From CAVXFL01 sp963761015 (GTDB taxonomy: Bacteria > Pseudomonadota > Alphaproteobacteria > Acetobacterales > Acetobacteraceae), in NCBI GenBank assembly GCA_963761015.1, contig CAVXFL010000009.1, positions 372,001-436,000 of the forward strand: a stretch of DNA of 64,000 nt, read 5' to 3'. Below are positions 53,261-62,243 of the stretch, piece after piece. The position numbers and the translations under genes are program-made. Each line of letters opens with the position of its first letter. Position 1 is the stretch's first letter. The notes beneath the pieces were generated by a model. That model had not been told where the DNA came from. It was given only the letters and a program-made list of their open reading frames with translations, and ran no database searches.

Positions 53261-54403
53261 ATGCGGGGCGAAACGATACTGACCGGGGCCGTTCTGGTCC
53301 TGCCCGATTCGCTGCAACGCGGCACGGTGGTTCTGCGCGAGGAAGTCATTGCCGACGTGCAGCCCGGGTATTTCGCGGCCGGCTCGGTGCTGGACCTGGA
53401 GGGCGACTACCTGTTGCCGGGCGTCGTCGATCTGCACAGCGACAATCTGGAGCGCCAGGCACAGCCGCGATCGACGGCGCGCTGGCCATCCCGCTCCGCG
53501 CTGATCGTGCACGATGCGCAATGCGCCGCCGCCGGGATCACCACGGTCCTGGACGCGCTATGCGTCGGAAACAGCCCCGGCTTCGACGACGGACGGCAGC
53601 GCACGTTTCAGGAAGGCGTCACCGATCTCGGCGCGATGGCGGGCTCCCGGCTGCTCAAGGCCGAGCATTTGCTGCACCTGCGCTGTGAGATTTCCGCCGC
53701 CGACATGCTCGCGCTGTTCGAACCGGTCGCGGAGCATCCGCTCGCGCGCATGGTCAGCTTGATGGACCACTGCCCCGGTTTCGGCCAATACGCGGATCTG
53801 GAATTCTATCGCGGGCTTCGGCGCAACGAGGGCGCCAGCGATCCGCTGATCGACCGTCAGATATCGGAAGCCCAGGCGGAGCGGGCGCGGATTCGCGAGG
53901 CGAACCGAGGTTCCGTGCTGGCGCGTGTCGCCGGTCGCGACATCACCCTCGCCAGCCACGACGACCGGACGGAAACGGAAGTGGCCGAGAACGCCGCGCT
54001 CGGCATTCGCATTGCCGAGTTTCCGGTAACCATGGCGGCGGCCGCGGCGGCGCGCGCGCATGGGATCCAGGTGGTCGTCGGCGCGCCCAACATCGTGCGC
54101 GGCGGCTCGCATTCCGGCAACGTCGCGGCGGCTGATCTGGTGCGGGCCGGGGCGGTCGACGCATTCGCCTCCGATTACGTGCCGGCCAGCATGATCGAGG
54201 CCGCATTTCGCTGTGTGGAGTCCGCGCGCATATCGCTGCCGCGGGCGATCGCGGCGATTTCCGATCGGCCCGCTCGCATGGTGGGCCTGACGGATCGTGG
54301 CCGCATTGCGCCCGGCTTGCGCGCCGATCTCGTGCGCGTGCGCGTGCATGACGGGCTCCCGGTGGTGCGCGAGGTCTGGCGCGGCGGCGAACGGGTCGCA
54401 TGA
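53261..54403 (+). CDS. phnM: Alpha-D-ribose 1-methylphosphonate 5-triphosphate diphosphatase PhnM
   Basis: This 380-aa amidohydrolase-fold enzyme removes pyrophosphate from the C-P lyase intermediate. YLLPGVVDLHSDNLERQAQP near residue 50 is the PhnM metal motif, followed by AAAGITTVLDALCVGNSPGF, LMDHCPGFGQYAD, LASHDDRTETEV and VGAPNIVRGGSHSGNVAAAD. The end (GRIAPGLRADLVRVRV) is typical. The next gene overlaps by 4 bases (ATGA). The C-P lyase genes phnGHIJKL are not in this window. Confidence 0.92.
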   Translation: MRGETILTGAVLVLPDSLQRGTVVLREEVIADVQPGYFAAGSVLDLEGDYLLPGVVDLHSDNLERQAQPRSTARWPSRSALIVHDAQCAAAGITTVLDALCVGNSPGFDDGRQRTFQEGVTDLGAMAGSRLLKAEHLLHLRCEISAADMLALFEPVAEHPLARMVSLMDHCPGFGQYADLEFYRGLRRNEGASDPLIDRQISEAQAERARIREANRGSVLARVAGRDITLASHDDRTETEVAENAALGIRIAEFPVTMAAAAAARAHGIQVVVGAPNIVRGGSHSGNVAAADLVRAGAVDAFASDYVPASMIEAAFRCVESARISLPRAIAAISDRPARMVGLTDRGRIAPGLRADLVRVRVHDGLPVVREVWRGGERVA

Positions 54404-55173
54404 TCCTTTCGCCCGAGGCGCGGGTCGCGCTCTATTGGGCGCCAGCGCCGGATGATCCGTTATGGAGCGCCGGAAACGCTTGGCTCGGGCGCGATCCGGC
54501 GACGAATGCCGTGCTGAGCCAGCCGGATCTGCCGGACATCGCCGCGATTACCGCGGAGGCGCGGCGTTACGGGTTCCATGCCACGCTGAAGCCGCCGATG
54601 CGCCTGCGCCCGGGCCGGACGTGGGACGAGTTGGTTGCGCGGACGGCAGAAATCGCCGGGGGCATCGCGGCCTTCGTGTTGCCGTCGTTCTGCGTGGTGG
54701 ATTTGGATGGGTTTCTTGCGCTCGGGTTTCCGCCGACGCCCGAACGCGCCGACTCACGGCCGCCCTTCCCACGAAAGCGGGAATCCATCGGCGGCATGGA
54801 CCCCCGCTTTCGCGAGGGTGACATTGGTGGACTGCGCGCGCTCTGCGACGCGCTCGTGGCGGGACTGGACGAACTCCGCGCGCCGCCGACCGAGCACGAA
54901 ATCGCGCGCCGGGTCGGCATGGGCCTGTCGCCCGAGCGCAAAACCATGCTGCTGCGCTGGGGCTATCCGGACGTGTTCGATAGCTGGGTCTTTCACATGA
55001 CTCTGACGCGGCGCCTGACCGCGGCGGAAGCCGCGATCTACCAACCGGCGGCCGAGCGCCATTTTGCCGAGGTTCTCGCTATGTTGCGGCGTATCCGGGA
55101 TGTTTCTGCCTTCGTGCAGGACGCGCCGGGCGCCCCGTTCACGCTGGTATCGCGCGTGCCCCTGCGCGGCTGA
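54400..55173 (+). CDS. DUF1045 phosphonate-metabolism protein (2H phosphoesterase-like) with an in-frame repeat insertion
   Basis: This 257-aa protein is of the kind often encoded with PhnM/PhnN. It has two HxT motifs of the 2H phosphoesterase fold, GFHATLKPP near residue 57 and FHMTLTRR near residue 205. RRYGFHATLKPPMRL, VDLDGFLALGFP and GMGLSPERKTMLLRWGYPYV-like segments place it in DUF1045. Residues about 117-140 (RPPFPRKRESIGGMDPRF and on) are foreign: they are the translated form of a palindromic genome repeat. It is coupled to phnM by a 4-base overlap. The exact reaction is unknown. Confidence 0.85.
   Translation: MILSPEARVALYWAPAPDDPLWSAGNAWLGRDPATNAVLSQPDLPDIAAITAEARRYGFHATLKPPMRLRPGRTWDELVARTAEIAGGIAAFVLPSFCVVDLDGFLALGFPPTPERADSRPPFPRKRESIGGMDPRFREGDIGGLRALCDALVAGLDELRAPPTEHEIARRVGMGLSPERKTMLLRWGYPDVFDSWVFHMTLTRRLTAAEAAIYQPAAERHFAEVLAMLRRIRDVSAFVQDAPGAPFTLVSRVPLRG
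54761..54826. repeat. Palindromic repeat in frame inside the DUF1045 gene
   Basis: CGAAAGCGGGAATCCAT and ATGGACCCCCGCTTTCG are near-perfect inverted arms around a short GGCGGC centre. This is the widespread PRKRES/MDPRFR-type repeat, named for its translation. It adds about 22-24 residues without shifting the frame. Confidence 0.78.
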
Positions 55174-55224
55174 TCGAATCGCGCTATCGCTGGGCGCCGA
55201 CCCTGACCTTGCCGCGGAGAAGAC

Positions 55225-57000
55225 ATGTTCACCACCCGCCCGGAAATCGCCGGCACGTTCGGCGTCGTCGCCAGCACGCATTGGATCGCAAGCGCGGTGG
55301 GAATGGCGGTGCTGGAGCGTGGCGGCAACGCATTCGACGCCGCCGCGGCGGCCGGCTTTACGCTCCAGGTCGCCGAGCCGCACCTGAACGGGCCGGGCGG
55401 CGACTGCCCGGCTATCATCCACAGCACCCGGGACGACATGCAGTACGTGATTTGTGGCCAGGGCGTCGCGCCCGCCGCCGCCACAAGCGCGCATTTCGCC
55501 GCGCTAGGCCTCGATCTGATCCCGGGGACCGGGCTGCTGCCCGCCGTGGTGCCCGGTGCCTTCGACGCCTGGTGCTTGATGCTGCGCGACTGGGGCACGT
55601 GGGAGCTGCCGGACGTGCTCGCCTACGCTGTCGACTACGCGACGAACGGCGTGCCGGTCCTGCCTCGCATCGCGAACACGATCGCCCGGGTGCAGCCGCT
55701 GTTCGAGGCAGAATGGCCAACGAGCGCCGCCGTGTTCCTGCCGAACGGCAGAGTGCCCGAAATCGGCGGCTTGTTCGCCAACCCGGCCCTCGCCGCCACC
55801 TATCTCCGCATTTGCCGCGAAGCGCTCGGCGCCACCCGTGAGGCCCGCATCGATGCCGCGCGCGCCGCCTGGTATCGCGGCTTCATCGCCGAGGCGGTGG
55901 ATCGGTTCTTCCGCGAAAACGAGGTGATGGACGCGTCCGGCTGCCGCCATCGCGGCCTGCTCGCGGCAGACGATTTTGCCGCCTGGTCCGCGACGGTCGA
56001 AAAACCGCTCGCCTTCGATTACCATGGGTGTACGGTACTGAAGTGTGGGCCGTGGAGCCAAGGCCCGGTCTTCCTTCAGCAACTGGCGCTGCTGCAAAAA
56101 TTCGATCTCGCCGGCATGGACCCGCTCGGTGCCGAATTCGTCCATACGGTGGTCGAGTGCGCGAAACTTGCCTTCGCCGACCGCGAGGCCTGGTACGGCG
56201 ACCCAAATTTTGCCGATGTGCCGCTGCGCGAGTTGCTCTCGCCCGACTACAACGACCGTCGCTGCGCGCTGGTGGCGAAGACGGCGTCCTTGGAATTGCG
56301 CCCGGGCCGGATCGGCGGGGAGGTTCCCTGGGTCGACCACCACGCCGCCGCCCGCGTCGCGCTTCTTGGCCAGGCCGCCGGCGCGGGCGAGCCCACGGTC
56401 GGGCGGCTCGGCGCTGTCGGCGGCGACACTTGCCACCTCGACGTGATCGACCGCTGGGACAACATGGTCAGCGCCACGCCGTCCGCCGGCTGGCTGCAAT
56501 CCTCGCCGGTCATTCCCGAACTCGGCTTCCCGATGGGCACGCGCGGGCAGATGTTCTGGCTGCGCGACGGCGTGCCGAACAGTCTGGAACCGCGCAAGCG
56601 CCCGCGCACCACGCTTACGCCCAGCTTCGCGCTGCGTGGGGGGAAACCGTGGATGGCGTTCGGCACGCCCGGAGGCGAGCAGCAGGACCAATGGTCACTG
56701 ATCTTCTTCCTCCGCATGATCAATCACGGCATGAACATTCAGGAAGCTATCGACGCCCCCAGTTTCCACGCCGAACATTGGCCGGCGAGTTTCTGGCCGC
56801 GCGTCGCCCGCCCCGGCAAGCTGGTTCTGGAGGGCCGTTTCAGCCAGCAGACGATCCACGAGCTTATCGGCCGCGGTCACCTGGTGGATATCGGGGAGGA
56901 CTGGTCGGAGGGCCGGCTGTCCGCGGCGCGGATTGACGGCGAACAGTTTCATGCCGGCGCCAACCCGCGCGGCATGCAAGGTTACGCAGTCGGCCGGTGA
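55225..57000 (+). CDS. Gamma-glutamyltransferase family protein (Ntn hydrolase)
   Basis: This 591-aa protein is of the GGT/cephalosporin-acylase family. The N-terminal part has GVVASTHWIASAVGMAVLER, GGNAFDAAAAAGFTLQVAEP and HLNGPGGDCPAII. The autocleavage/nucleophile Thr is in VGGDTCHLDVIDRWDNMVSA. The small-subunit end has PRTTLTPSFALRGGKPWMAF and GTPGGEQQDQWSLIFFLRMI. No signal peptide is evident, so it may be cytoplasmic. It begins 51 bases after the DUF1045 gene. Substrate is not known. Confidence 0.87.
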   Translation: MFTTRPEIAGTFGVVASTHWIASAVGMAVLERGGNAFDAAAAAGFTLQVAEPHLNGPGGDCPAIIHSTRDDMQYVICGQGVAPAAATSAHFAALGLDLIPGTGLLPAVVPGAFDAWCLMLRDWGTWELPDVLAYAVDYATNGVPVLPRIANTIARVQPLFEAEWPTSAAVFLPNGRVPEIGGLFANPALAATYLRICREALGATREARIDAARAAWYRGFIAEAVDRFFRENEVMDASGCRHRGLLAADDFAAWSATVEKPLAFDYHGCTVLKCGPWSQGPVFLQQLALLQKFDLAGMDPLGAEFVHTVVECAKLAFADREAWYGDPNFADVPLRELLSPDYNDRRCALVAKTASLELRPGRIGGEVPWVDHHAAARVALLGQAAGAGEPTVGRLGAVGGDTCHLDVIDRWDNMVSATPSAGWLQSSPVIPELGFPMGTRGQMFWLRDGVPNSLEPRKRPRTTLTPSFALRGGKPWMAFGTPGGEQQDQWSLIFFLRMINHGMNIQEAIDAPSFHAEHWPASFWPRVARPGKLVLEGRFSQQTIHELIGRGHLVDIGEDWSEGRLSAARIDGEQFHAGANPRGMQGYAVGR

Positions 57001-58086
57001 CTACGGCGCGGTGTTGTGCCGCGCCATGAACTCGGCCAGATACGACCCCCAGATCTCCGCATGCGCGAGGGTGGCGTGCCCGTAGGTCTTGCCCGGCGGA
57101 ATTAGCACGTATCGCCCGTTGCGAACGTGCTTCATGGCGGGTTCCATGACGCCCAGTTCCGGCGGGTTGATCAGATCGTCGGCAAAGTTGATGGCCAGCA
57201 CCGCGGTGCTGATCTTCTCCAGGTCCGGCGCGGGATCGTAGTCGTACGAACTCTCGAACGAATAGAGGACATCGTTGGCGTCGCGATCGCTCGCGCCGGC
57301 GAGCACGCGCTCGAACAGCCGCACCGCATCCGCCCGGGTCGGCGCCATCTGCTGAAACCGCTCGGCATTGCTGGTCATGATGGCGATCAGCGGAAACGCT
57401 GTCGCCAGCCAAAGCCTGGGCGACCTGGCCGGATCGTAGTTGCCGCCGCGCCAGTCGGGATCCTCGCGAATGGCGCGAATCAGCGTCTCGCGCCAGAACA
57501 TGTTGCGTCCGCTGATCGCGACGGGCAGGCAGGCGATCGGCACCAGCATATCCATTGCGTCCGGATGCCGCTCACCCCATAGCCACGCATGCATGCAGCC
57601 CATCGAGGTGCCGAGCACGAGCCGCAGATGATCGATGCCGAGGCCCTGATGGAGCAGACGGTACTGCAGCTCGACCTGGTCGATGTAGCCGTAATGGGGA
57701 AAATGCGCGTGCATGCCGTCCGACGGCTTGCTGGAACCGCCGGCACCGATGCCGTCGGGCAAAATGATGTAGTAGCGACCGAGATCGAGCGGCTTGCCCG
57801 GCGCGAACAAATTGTCCGCCAGGCTCGGCATGAGGAAATTCTTACCCGTCCCGGTCGTGCCATGCAGCAGCATCACGGCGTTGGTGATCCGTCCCGATGC
57901 GTCGCGCCGCGGCTGGCCGAGCGTGGTGTAGTGCAGCCGCGCGAGCGGCATGGTTTCGCCGTCGTTCAGGCGAACATCGTGCAGGTTGAAGTTGCTCTCG
58001 CTGATCGGAAACGACGGCTGCGCCCGCGCGCCGGCCGCCACCACGAAACCGAACAGCGCCAGCAGGCACGCGAGCCACTTCACCAC
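57001..58086 (-). CDS. Exported alpha/beta hydrolase, homoserine O-acetyltransferase-like
   Basis: This 361-aa protein has a signal peptide (WLACLLALFGFVVAAGARAQ). It carries MLLHGTTGTGKNFLMP, IILPDGIGAGGSSKPSDGMH and the nucleophile elbow LVLGTSMGCMHAWLWGERHP, a MetX-like alpha/beta hydrolase layout. The C-terminal His is in YGHATLAHAEIW. Export makes a role in methionine synthesis unlikely; hydrolysis of an ester or lactone in the periplasm is more probable. GTG 58086, 9 bases after AGGAGGA, is taken as start; upstream in-frame sequence has no support. Confidence 0.75.
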   Translation of the reverse strand: MVKWLACLLALFGFVVAAGARAQPSFPISESNFNLHDVRLNDGETMPLARLHYTTLGQPRRDASGRITNAVMLLHGTTGTGKNFLMPSLADNLFAPGKPLDLGRYYIILPDGIGAGGSSKPSDGMHAHFPHYGYIDQVELQYRLLHQGLGIDHLRLVLGTSMGCMHAWLWGERHPDAMDMLVPIACLPVAISGRNMFWRETLIRAIREDPDWRGGNYDPARSPRLWLATAFPLIAIMTSNAERFQQMAPTRADAVRLFERVLAGASDRDANDVLYSFESSYDYDPAPDLEKISTAVLAINFADDLINPPELGVMEPAMKHVRNGRYVLIPPGKTYGHATLAHAEIWGSYLAEFMARHNTAP

Positions 58087-58206
58087 CGGATCGTCTCCTC
58101 CTGAACTGCGTTCACTCTTTGCAATTGCCGCCGCTCGACTTGGCAATCTCGCGGCCGTGCCAACGCCCAGATGCCTAGGTCGTTGCCCGGGCATGAGGAT
58201 GGTCCG

Positions 58207-59976
58207 CTAGCGCTTCTTGGCCGGCTTCGATGAAGGCCGGATCGGCGCGGCGGAAATCCGCCTCGGCTCGTGCCGTGCCGCTTTCGCGGCCGGCTTGGCG
58301 GCGCTCGCGCGCAGGTCGGCGATGGTCGCCCGTGACGTGATCTGCTCGGGGTTCATGGCGAGCTCGATCACCGCCGGCCGGCCGGCCTCCACGGCACGGT
58401 GGAACGCGGGCGCGAACTGCTCGGTGTGCGTCACCGTCTCGCCGTGTCCGCCGAACGCCTCGATGAACCTCGCGAAATCCGGGTTGGTCAGCGCGGTGCC
58501 GGAGATGCGCCCGGGATAGGTGCGCTCCTGATACATGCGGATCGTGCCGTACATCTGGTTGTTGAACACCAGCACGATCGGCGCGACGCCATGATGGAAC
58601 GCGGTGGCGATCTCCTGTCCGGTCATCAACAACCCGCCATCGCCCACAAAGGCGATCACCATGCGATCGGGAAAGGCGAGCTTGGCGCCGATCGCGGCGG
58701 GAACGCCGTAGCCCATCGCCCCGTTCGTCGGCCCGATGAACCGCTGGCCCTCGGAAAAGTTCATGAACCGCGCCGGCCAGGTGGCGAAGTTCCCGGCGTC
58801 GCAGGTCAGGATCGCATCCTTCGGCAGCATGCCCTGCAATTGCTGCAGCACGCGAGCGACATTCAGGGTGCCCGCGTAGTCCGGCACCTCGTTCGCGGCC
58901 AAGCGCAAGGCGCGCAGTTCGCGCGTCCAGTCCCGCCAGGGCGTCCCGTTCGGTTGCAGCTTGGCAACCGCCTCGGCGAACACGTTCAGATCCGCGGCGA
59001 TGCCGAGCGTCGGGCGGAACACGCGCCCGATTTCGGCCGCATCCGGATAGACATGGATGATCGGTGTCGATCCGGCCGGATCGAACAGCGTGTAGCCCTG
59101 CGTCACCGCCTCGCCGAGCCGAGCGCCGATGGCAAGCACCAGATCGGCCTCGCGCGCCTTCGCGACCAGCGCCGGATCCGCACCCACGCCGAGATCGCCC
59201 ACAAAATTGTCGCGCGTGCCGTCGTAGAGTTGCTGGCGGCGGAAGCCGACCGCGACCGGAAGATCGTGGGTCAGCAGGAACCCGCGAATCGCCGCGCGCC
59301 CCGCCTCGCTCCAGCACGAGCCGCCCAAGATCGCCAACGGCTTTTGCGCCCGCGCCAGCAGCGCCTGCATGCGCTTGAGCGCATCGGGGTCGGGATGCGG
59401 CCGCGATACCTCGGTCGGGCCGATATCCGCGACTTCCACCAACTGCTTCTGCATCTCTTCCGAGAGCGCAATCACCACCGGGCCGGGCCGTCCGCGCGTC
59501 GCCACATCCACCGCGTGCGCCACCACTTCGGGAATCCGCCGGGCGTCGTCTATCTGGGTGACCCATTTGGCGATCGCGCCGAACATCCGCCGGTAATCGA
59601 TCTCCTGAAAGCTGTCGCGATCGGTCTCGGCGAACGGGATCTGGCCGATGAACAGCAGCAGCGGCGTGCTGTCCTGGGCGGCGATGTGCACGCCGATCGC
59701 GCCGTGGCAGGCGCCGGGTCCGCGCGTGACCATCGCCGCGGCGGGCCGGCCGGTCAGCTTGCCGTAGGCTTCGGCCATATCGACCGCGCCGGCCTCGAAG
59801 CGGCAGGTGATCAGCTTGAGCCGGTCGCGGACCGCATAAAGTCCGTCCAGCACGTCGAGATAGCTTTCGCCCGGCACCGCGAACACGTGATCGATGCCCT
59901 GCGCCACCAGCGCGTCGGCGAGAACGCGGCCGCCCGGCCGTGCGGGGCGTGGCTTGCGGGCTTGCGCCAACTCCAT
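58207..59976 (-). CDS. Thiamine-diphosphate-dependent enzyme, acetolactate synthase-like
   Basis: This 589-aa ThDP enzyme has three domains. The ThDP pyrimidine Glu is in TCRFEAGAVDMAEAYGK near residue 55, GPGACHGAIGVHIAAQD follows, and the pyrophosphate motif VGDGGLLMTGQEIATAF ... VLVFNN lies near 415-445. It resembles acetolactate synthase or related decarboxylases that work without a regulatory subunit. The last about 45 residues are Ala/Lys/Arg-rich (RASAAKPAAKAARHEPRR), an unusual tail. ATG 59976 follows AGGAG; the longer frame from 60216 is unsupported. The reaction is unknown. Confidence 0.83.
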   Translation of the reverse strand: MELAQARKPRPARPGGRVLADALVAQGIDHVFAVPGESYLDVLDGLYAVRDRLKLITCRFEAGAVDMAEAYGKLTGRPAAAMVTRGPGACHGAIGVHIAAQDSTPLLLFIGQIPFAETDRDSFQEIDYRRMFGAIAKWVTQIDDARRIPEVVAHAVDVATRGRPGPVVIALSEEMQKQLVEVADIGPTEVSRPHPDPDALKRMQALLARAQKPLAILGGSCWSEAGRAAIRGFLLTHDLPVAVGFRRQQLYDGTRDNFVGDLGVGADPALVAKAREADLVLAIGARLGEAVTQGYTLFDPAGSTPIIHVYPDAAEIGRVFRPTLGIAADLNVFAEAVAKLQPNGTPWRDWTRELRALRLAANEVPDYAGTLNVARVLQQLQGMLPKDAILTCDAGNFATWPARFMNFSEGQRFIGPTNGAMGYGVPAAIGAKLAFPDRMVIAFVGDGGLLMTGQEIATAFHHGVAPIVLVFNNQMYGTIRMYQERTYPGRISGTALTNPDFARFIEAFGGHGETVTHTEQFAPAFHRAVEAGRPAVIELAMNPEQITSRATIADLRASAAKPAAKAARHEPRRISAAPIRPSSKPAKKR

Positions 59977-60116
59977 GCTGGTTCTCCTCAACGCGCTGCG
60001 ATGGCCGACAGGATAGGTCGGCGCGGGGCGCGCGTCACCCGTTCGGCAACCAAACCGCTCGCTGGGCAGGCTTGCCGCGAGGTGGCAGTCTGACGGGGAG
60101 AGGAAAGGGGCGCGGC

Positions 60117-60373
60117 ATGCGGGCGATCTTCGGTACTCATCAAGTGCGACATGGGCCAGGCGTATCGGGTGGCGCAGCAGGCCGCCGACACGATCGCGCA
60201 GCTCTCGGAGCTGCATTCCACATCCGGCCAGTACCGACCTGCTGGGAAAATTCTATCTCGAGCCCGAGCAGGATATCGGGCTGTTTGTTACGGAAAGCAT
60301 TCAGGCGCTGCCAGGGGTGCGGGACACCTATACGCTGATCGCCTTCAACGCCTTCACCGCCAGCCGCGGCTGA
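60117..60373 (+). pseudogene. Standalone Lrp/AsnC ligand-binding (RAM) domain, two +1 frameshifts
   Basis: Three frames must be joined to read the protein: MRAIF, then VLIKCDMGQAYRVAQQAADT through HSTSGQY, then DLLGKFYLEPEQDIGLFVTE and QALPGVRDTYTLIAFNAF to a TGA at 60373. One extra base near 60132 and one near 60235 explain both shifts. The result is an 84-aa Lrp-type effector domain with no DNA-binding part, a known small family. A GAGAGGAAAGGGG ribosome site precedes the ATG. No single open frame covers it, so a simple ORF search misses it. Confidence 0.75.
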
Positions 60374-60503
60374 GGCGGCGTTCCGCGGCTCCCCTTTCCG
60401 GCCGGTATCCGCGAAAGCGAGCGCGGGGCGCGACGAGTACTCTGATTTCCGATGCCGCTTCCGTTTACTTTCACGAATAAACTCGTTTCGAAAAGGGGAG
60501 AGA

Positions 60504-62219
60504 ATGTCGTCCAAGTCGAAGTTGCTGGGTGGGGTGGCGGCAGCCGCCTTCGCCGTGGCGATGGCTGTCGCGCCGCGGGTGGGCGCCGAGGAGGTCAACA
60601 AGACCACGCTCTACGGCGACATGGGCACCGTCAGCCAGGACCTGCTCAGCCACGCTGCCCAGGATGGCAACAACTTCCTGCTGACCAACGGCAACTACCA
60701 CCAGACCCGCTACTACCCCAACGCGCAGATCAACATCGACAACGTCGCCAAGCTGCGCCCGGCCTGGGTGTTCCAGACCGGCGTGACCGAATTGATGGAA
60801 ACCACGCCGATCGTGGTCAACGGGGTCATGTACGTGACGACCGCGTTCGACCACGTCTATGCGCTGGACGCCAGGACCGGCCAGGAGATCTGGCATTACA
60901 AGCAGAATCTCGGCCCCGTCGCGACCTATTGCTGCGGTCCCAACAACCGCGGCGTCGCCGTGTACAAAAACGCTGTTTACCTGGCGACGCTGGATTCCAA
61001 GCTGGTCGCGCTCGATTCCAAGACGGGCAAGCCGATCTGGCAGACCCAGATCGCCGATCCCGAGCTTGGCTACAGCGAGACCATGGCGCCGACCCCGGTG
61101 GACGGAAAAATCCTGATCGGCACCAATGGCGGCGAATACGGCATTCGCGGCTTTGTCCGCGCCTACGACGCCAAGACCGGGAAGCTGCTCTGGAATTTCA
61201 ACACCATCCCCGAGCATACCGTCGGCGCTTGGGCCGAGCGGGACGCGACCGGGCAGAACCTGCACCGCGACATCGCCGCCGAGAAGGCGGCGCTGCAGAA
61301 GCTCGGCGACCCGTACAAGCGGCTGGGCGGCGGCGTGTGGCAGAATCCGGCGGTCGATCTGGCTGCGCGCCGCATCTACTTCGTCGTCGGCAATCCCTCG
61401 CCGGACCTCGACGGCGCGGTTCGTCCCGGCGACAACCTCTACACCGATTCGCTGGTCTCGCTCGACCTCGACACCGGGAAGTATCGCTGCCACTTCCAAT
61501 ACATCCCGCACGACGTGTGGGATCTGGACGCGGTGAGCCCGGCGGTGCTGGTCAATGTGCGCGACGATAACGGCCGCATGGTCCCGGGCGTGATCCACGC
61601 CGGCAAGAGCGGGTACGTTTACGTCCACGACCGGCGCGACTGCCACCTGATCCGCTTCTCCGAACCGATGGTGCCGCAGGAGAACATGTTCGTCCTGCCG
61701 ACGCCGGGCGTCGGCACGCGCATGCTGCCGGGCGCGAATGGCGGCGTGGAGTGGTCGCCGATGGCGGTGAACCCGCATCTCGGCATCGCCTACGCCATCA
61801 ACCTGCACCAGCCGATGCACTATTCGGTGGCGAACTCGGCCTATCCGGAAGGCAAGCTGTGGCTCGGCGGCGCCTTCACGGTGATCCCTGACGAGGAGCA
61901 GTGGGGCAACATCACGGCCGTCGATTACGATACCGGGCGGATCCGCTGGCAGGTGAAAACGCAGCAGCCGATGATCGGTGGCGTGCTGGCGACGGCCGGC
62001 TGGCTGGTGTTCACCGGCGAAGGGAACGGCTGGTTCAAGGCCTACGATGCACGCACCGGCGCGCAGCTTTGGGGCTTCCAGGCGGGCGCCGGCGTGAACG
62101 CGCCGCCGGCCTCGTATACGGTCGAGGGCAAGCAGTACATCGTGGTGGCGGCTGGCGGGAACACGCAGCTCGATTACAAGCGTGGCAACGCCGTCATCGC
62201 CTTCACGCTCGCCGAGTAA
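60504..62219 (+). CDS. PQQ-dependent alcohol dehydrogenase (quinoprotein), lanthanide-type DxD signature
   Basis: This 571-aa periplasmic beta-propeller dehydrogenase has a signal peptide (AAAAFAVAMAVAPRVGA). The vicinal disulfide is CC at 143-144. Predicted metal ligands are Glu211 (GGEYGIRG), Asn297 (VVGNPSP) and the catalytic Asp340, with a second Asp342 in PHDVWDLDAVSP. In XoxF/PedH-type enzymes this extra Asp binds a lanthanide, while calcium enzymes lack it. Repeats such as LDSKTGKPIWQT are propeller W-motifs. Substrate is probably an alcohol. An AAGGGGAGAG site precedes the ATG. A cytochrome c gene follows. Confidence 0.88.
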   Translation: MSSKSKLLGGVAAAAFAVAMAVAPRVGAEEVNKTTLYGDMGTVSQDLLSHAAQDGNNFLLTNGNYHQTRYYPNAQINIDNVAKLRPAWVFQTGVTELMETTPIVVNGVMYVTTAFDHVYALDARTGQEIWHYKQNLGPVATYCCGPNNRGVAVYKNAVYLATLDSKLVALDSKTGKPIWQTQIADPELGYSETMAPTPVDGKILIGTNGGEYGIRGFVRAYDAKTGKLLWNFNTIPEHTVGAWAERDATGQNLHRDIAAEKAALQKLGDPYKRLGGGVWQNPAVDLAARRIYFVVGNPSPDLDGAVRPGDNLYTDSLVSLDLDTGKYRCHFQYIPHDVWDLDAVSPAVLVNVRDDNGRMVPGVIHAGKSGYVYVHDRRDCHLIRFSEPMVPQENMFVLPTPGVGTRMLPGANGGVEWSPMAVNPHLGIAYAINLHQPMHYSVANSAYPEGKLWLGGAFTVIPDEEQWGNITAVDYDTGRIRWQVKTQQPMIGGVLATAGWLVFTGEGNGWFKAYDARTGAQLWGFQAGAGVNAPPASYTVEGKQYIVVAAGGNTQLDYKRGNAVIAFTLAE

Positions 62220-62243
62220 GTTTTCGACCGATCGCCTGATGGG

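Noticed and set aside
57001..58086. metX (homoserine O-acetyltransferase)
   Set aside because: The similarity is to the wider MetX-like fold; the signal peptide and lack of met genes argue against methionine synthesis.
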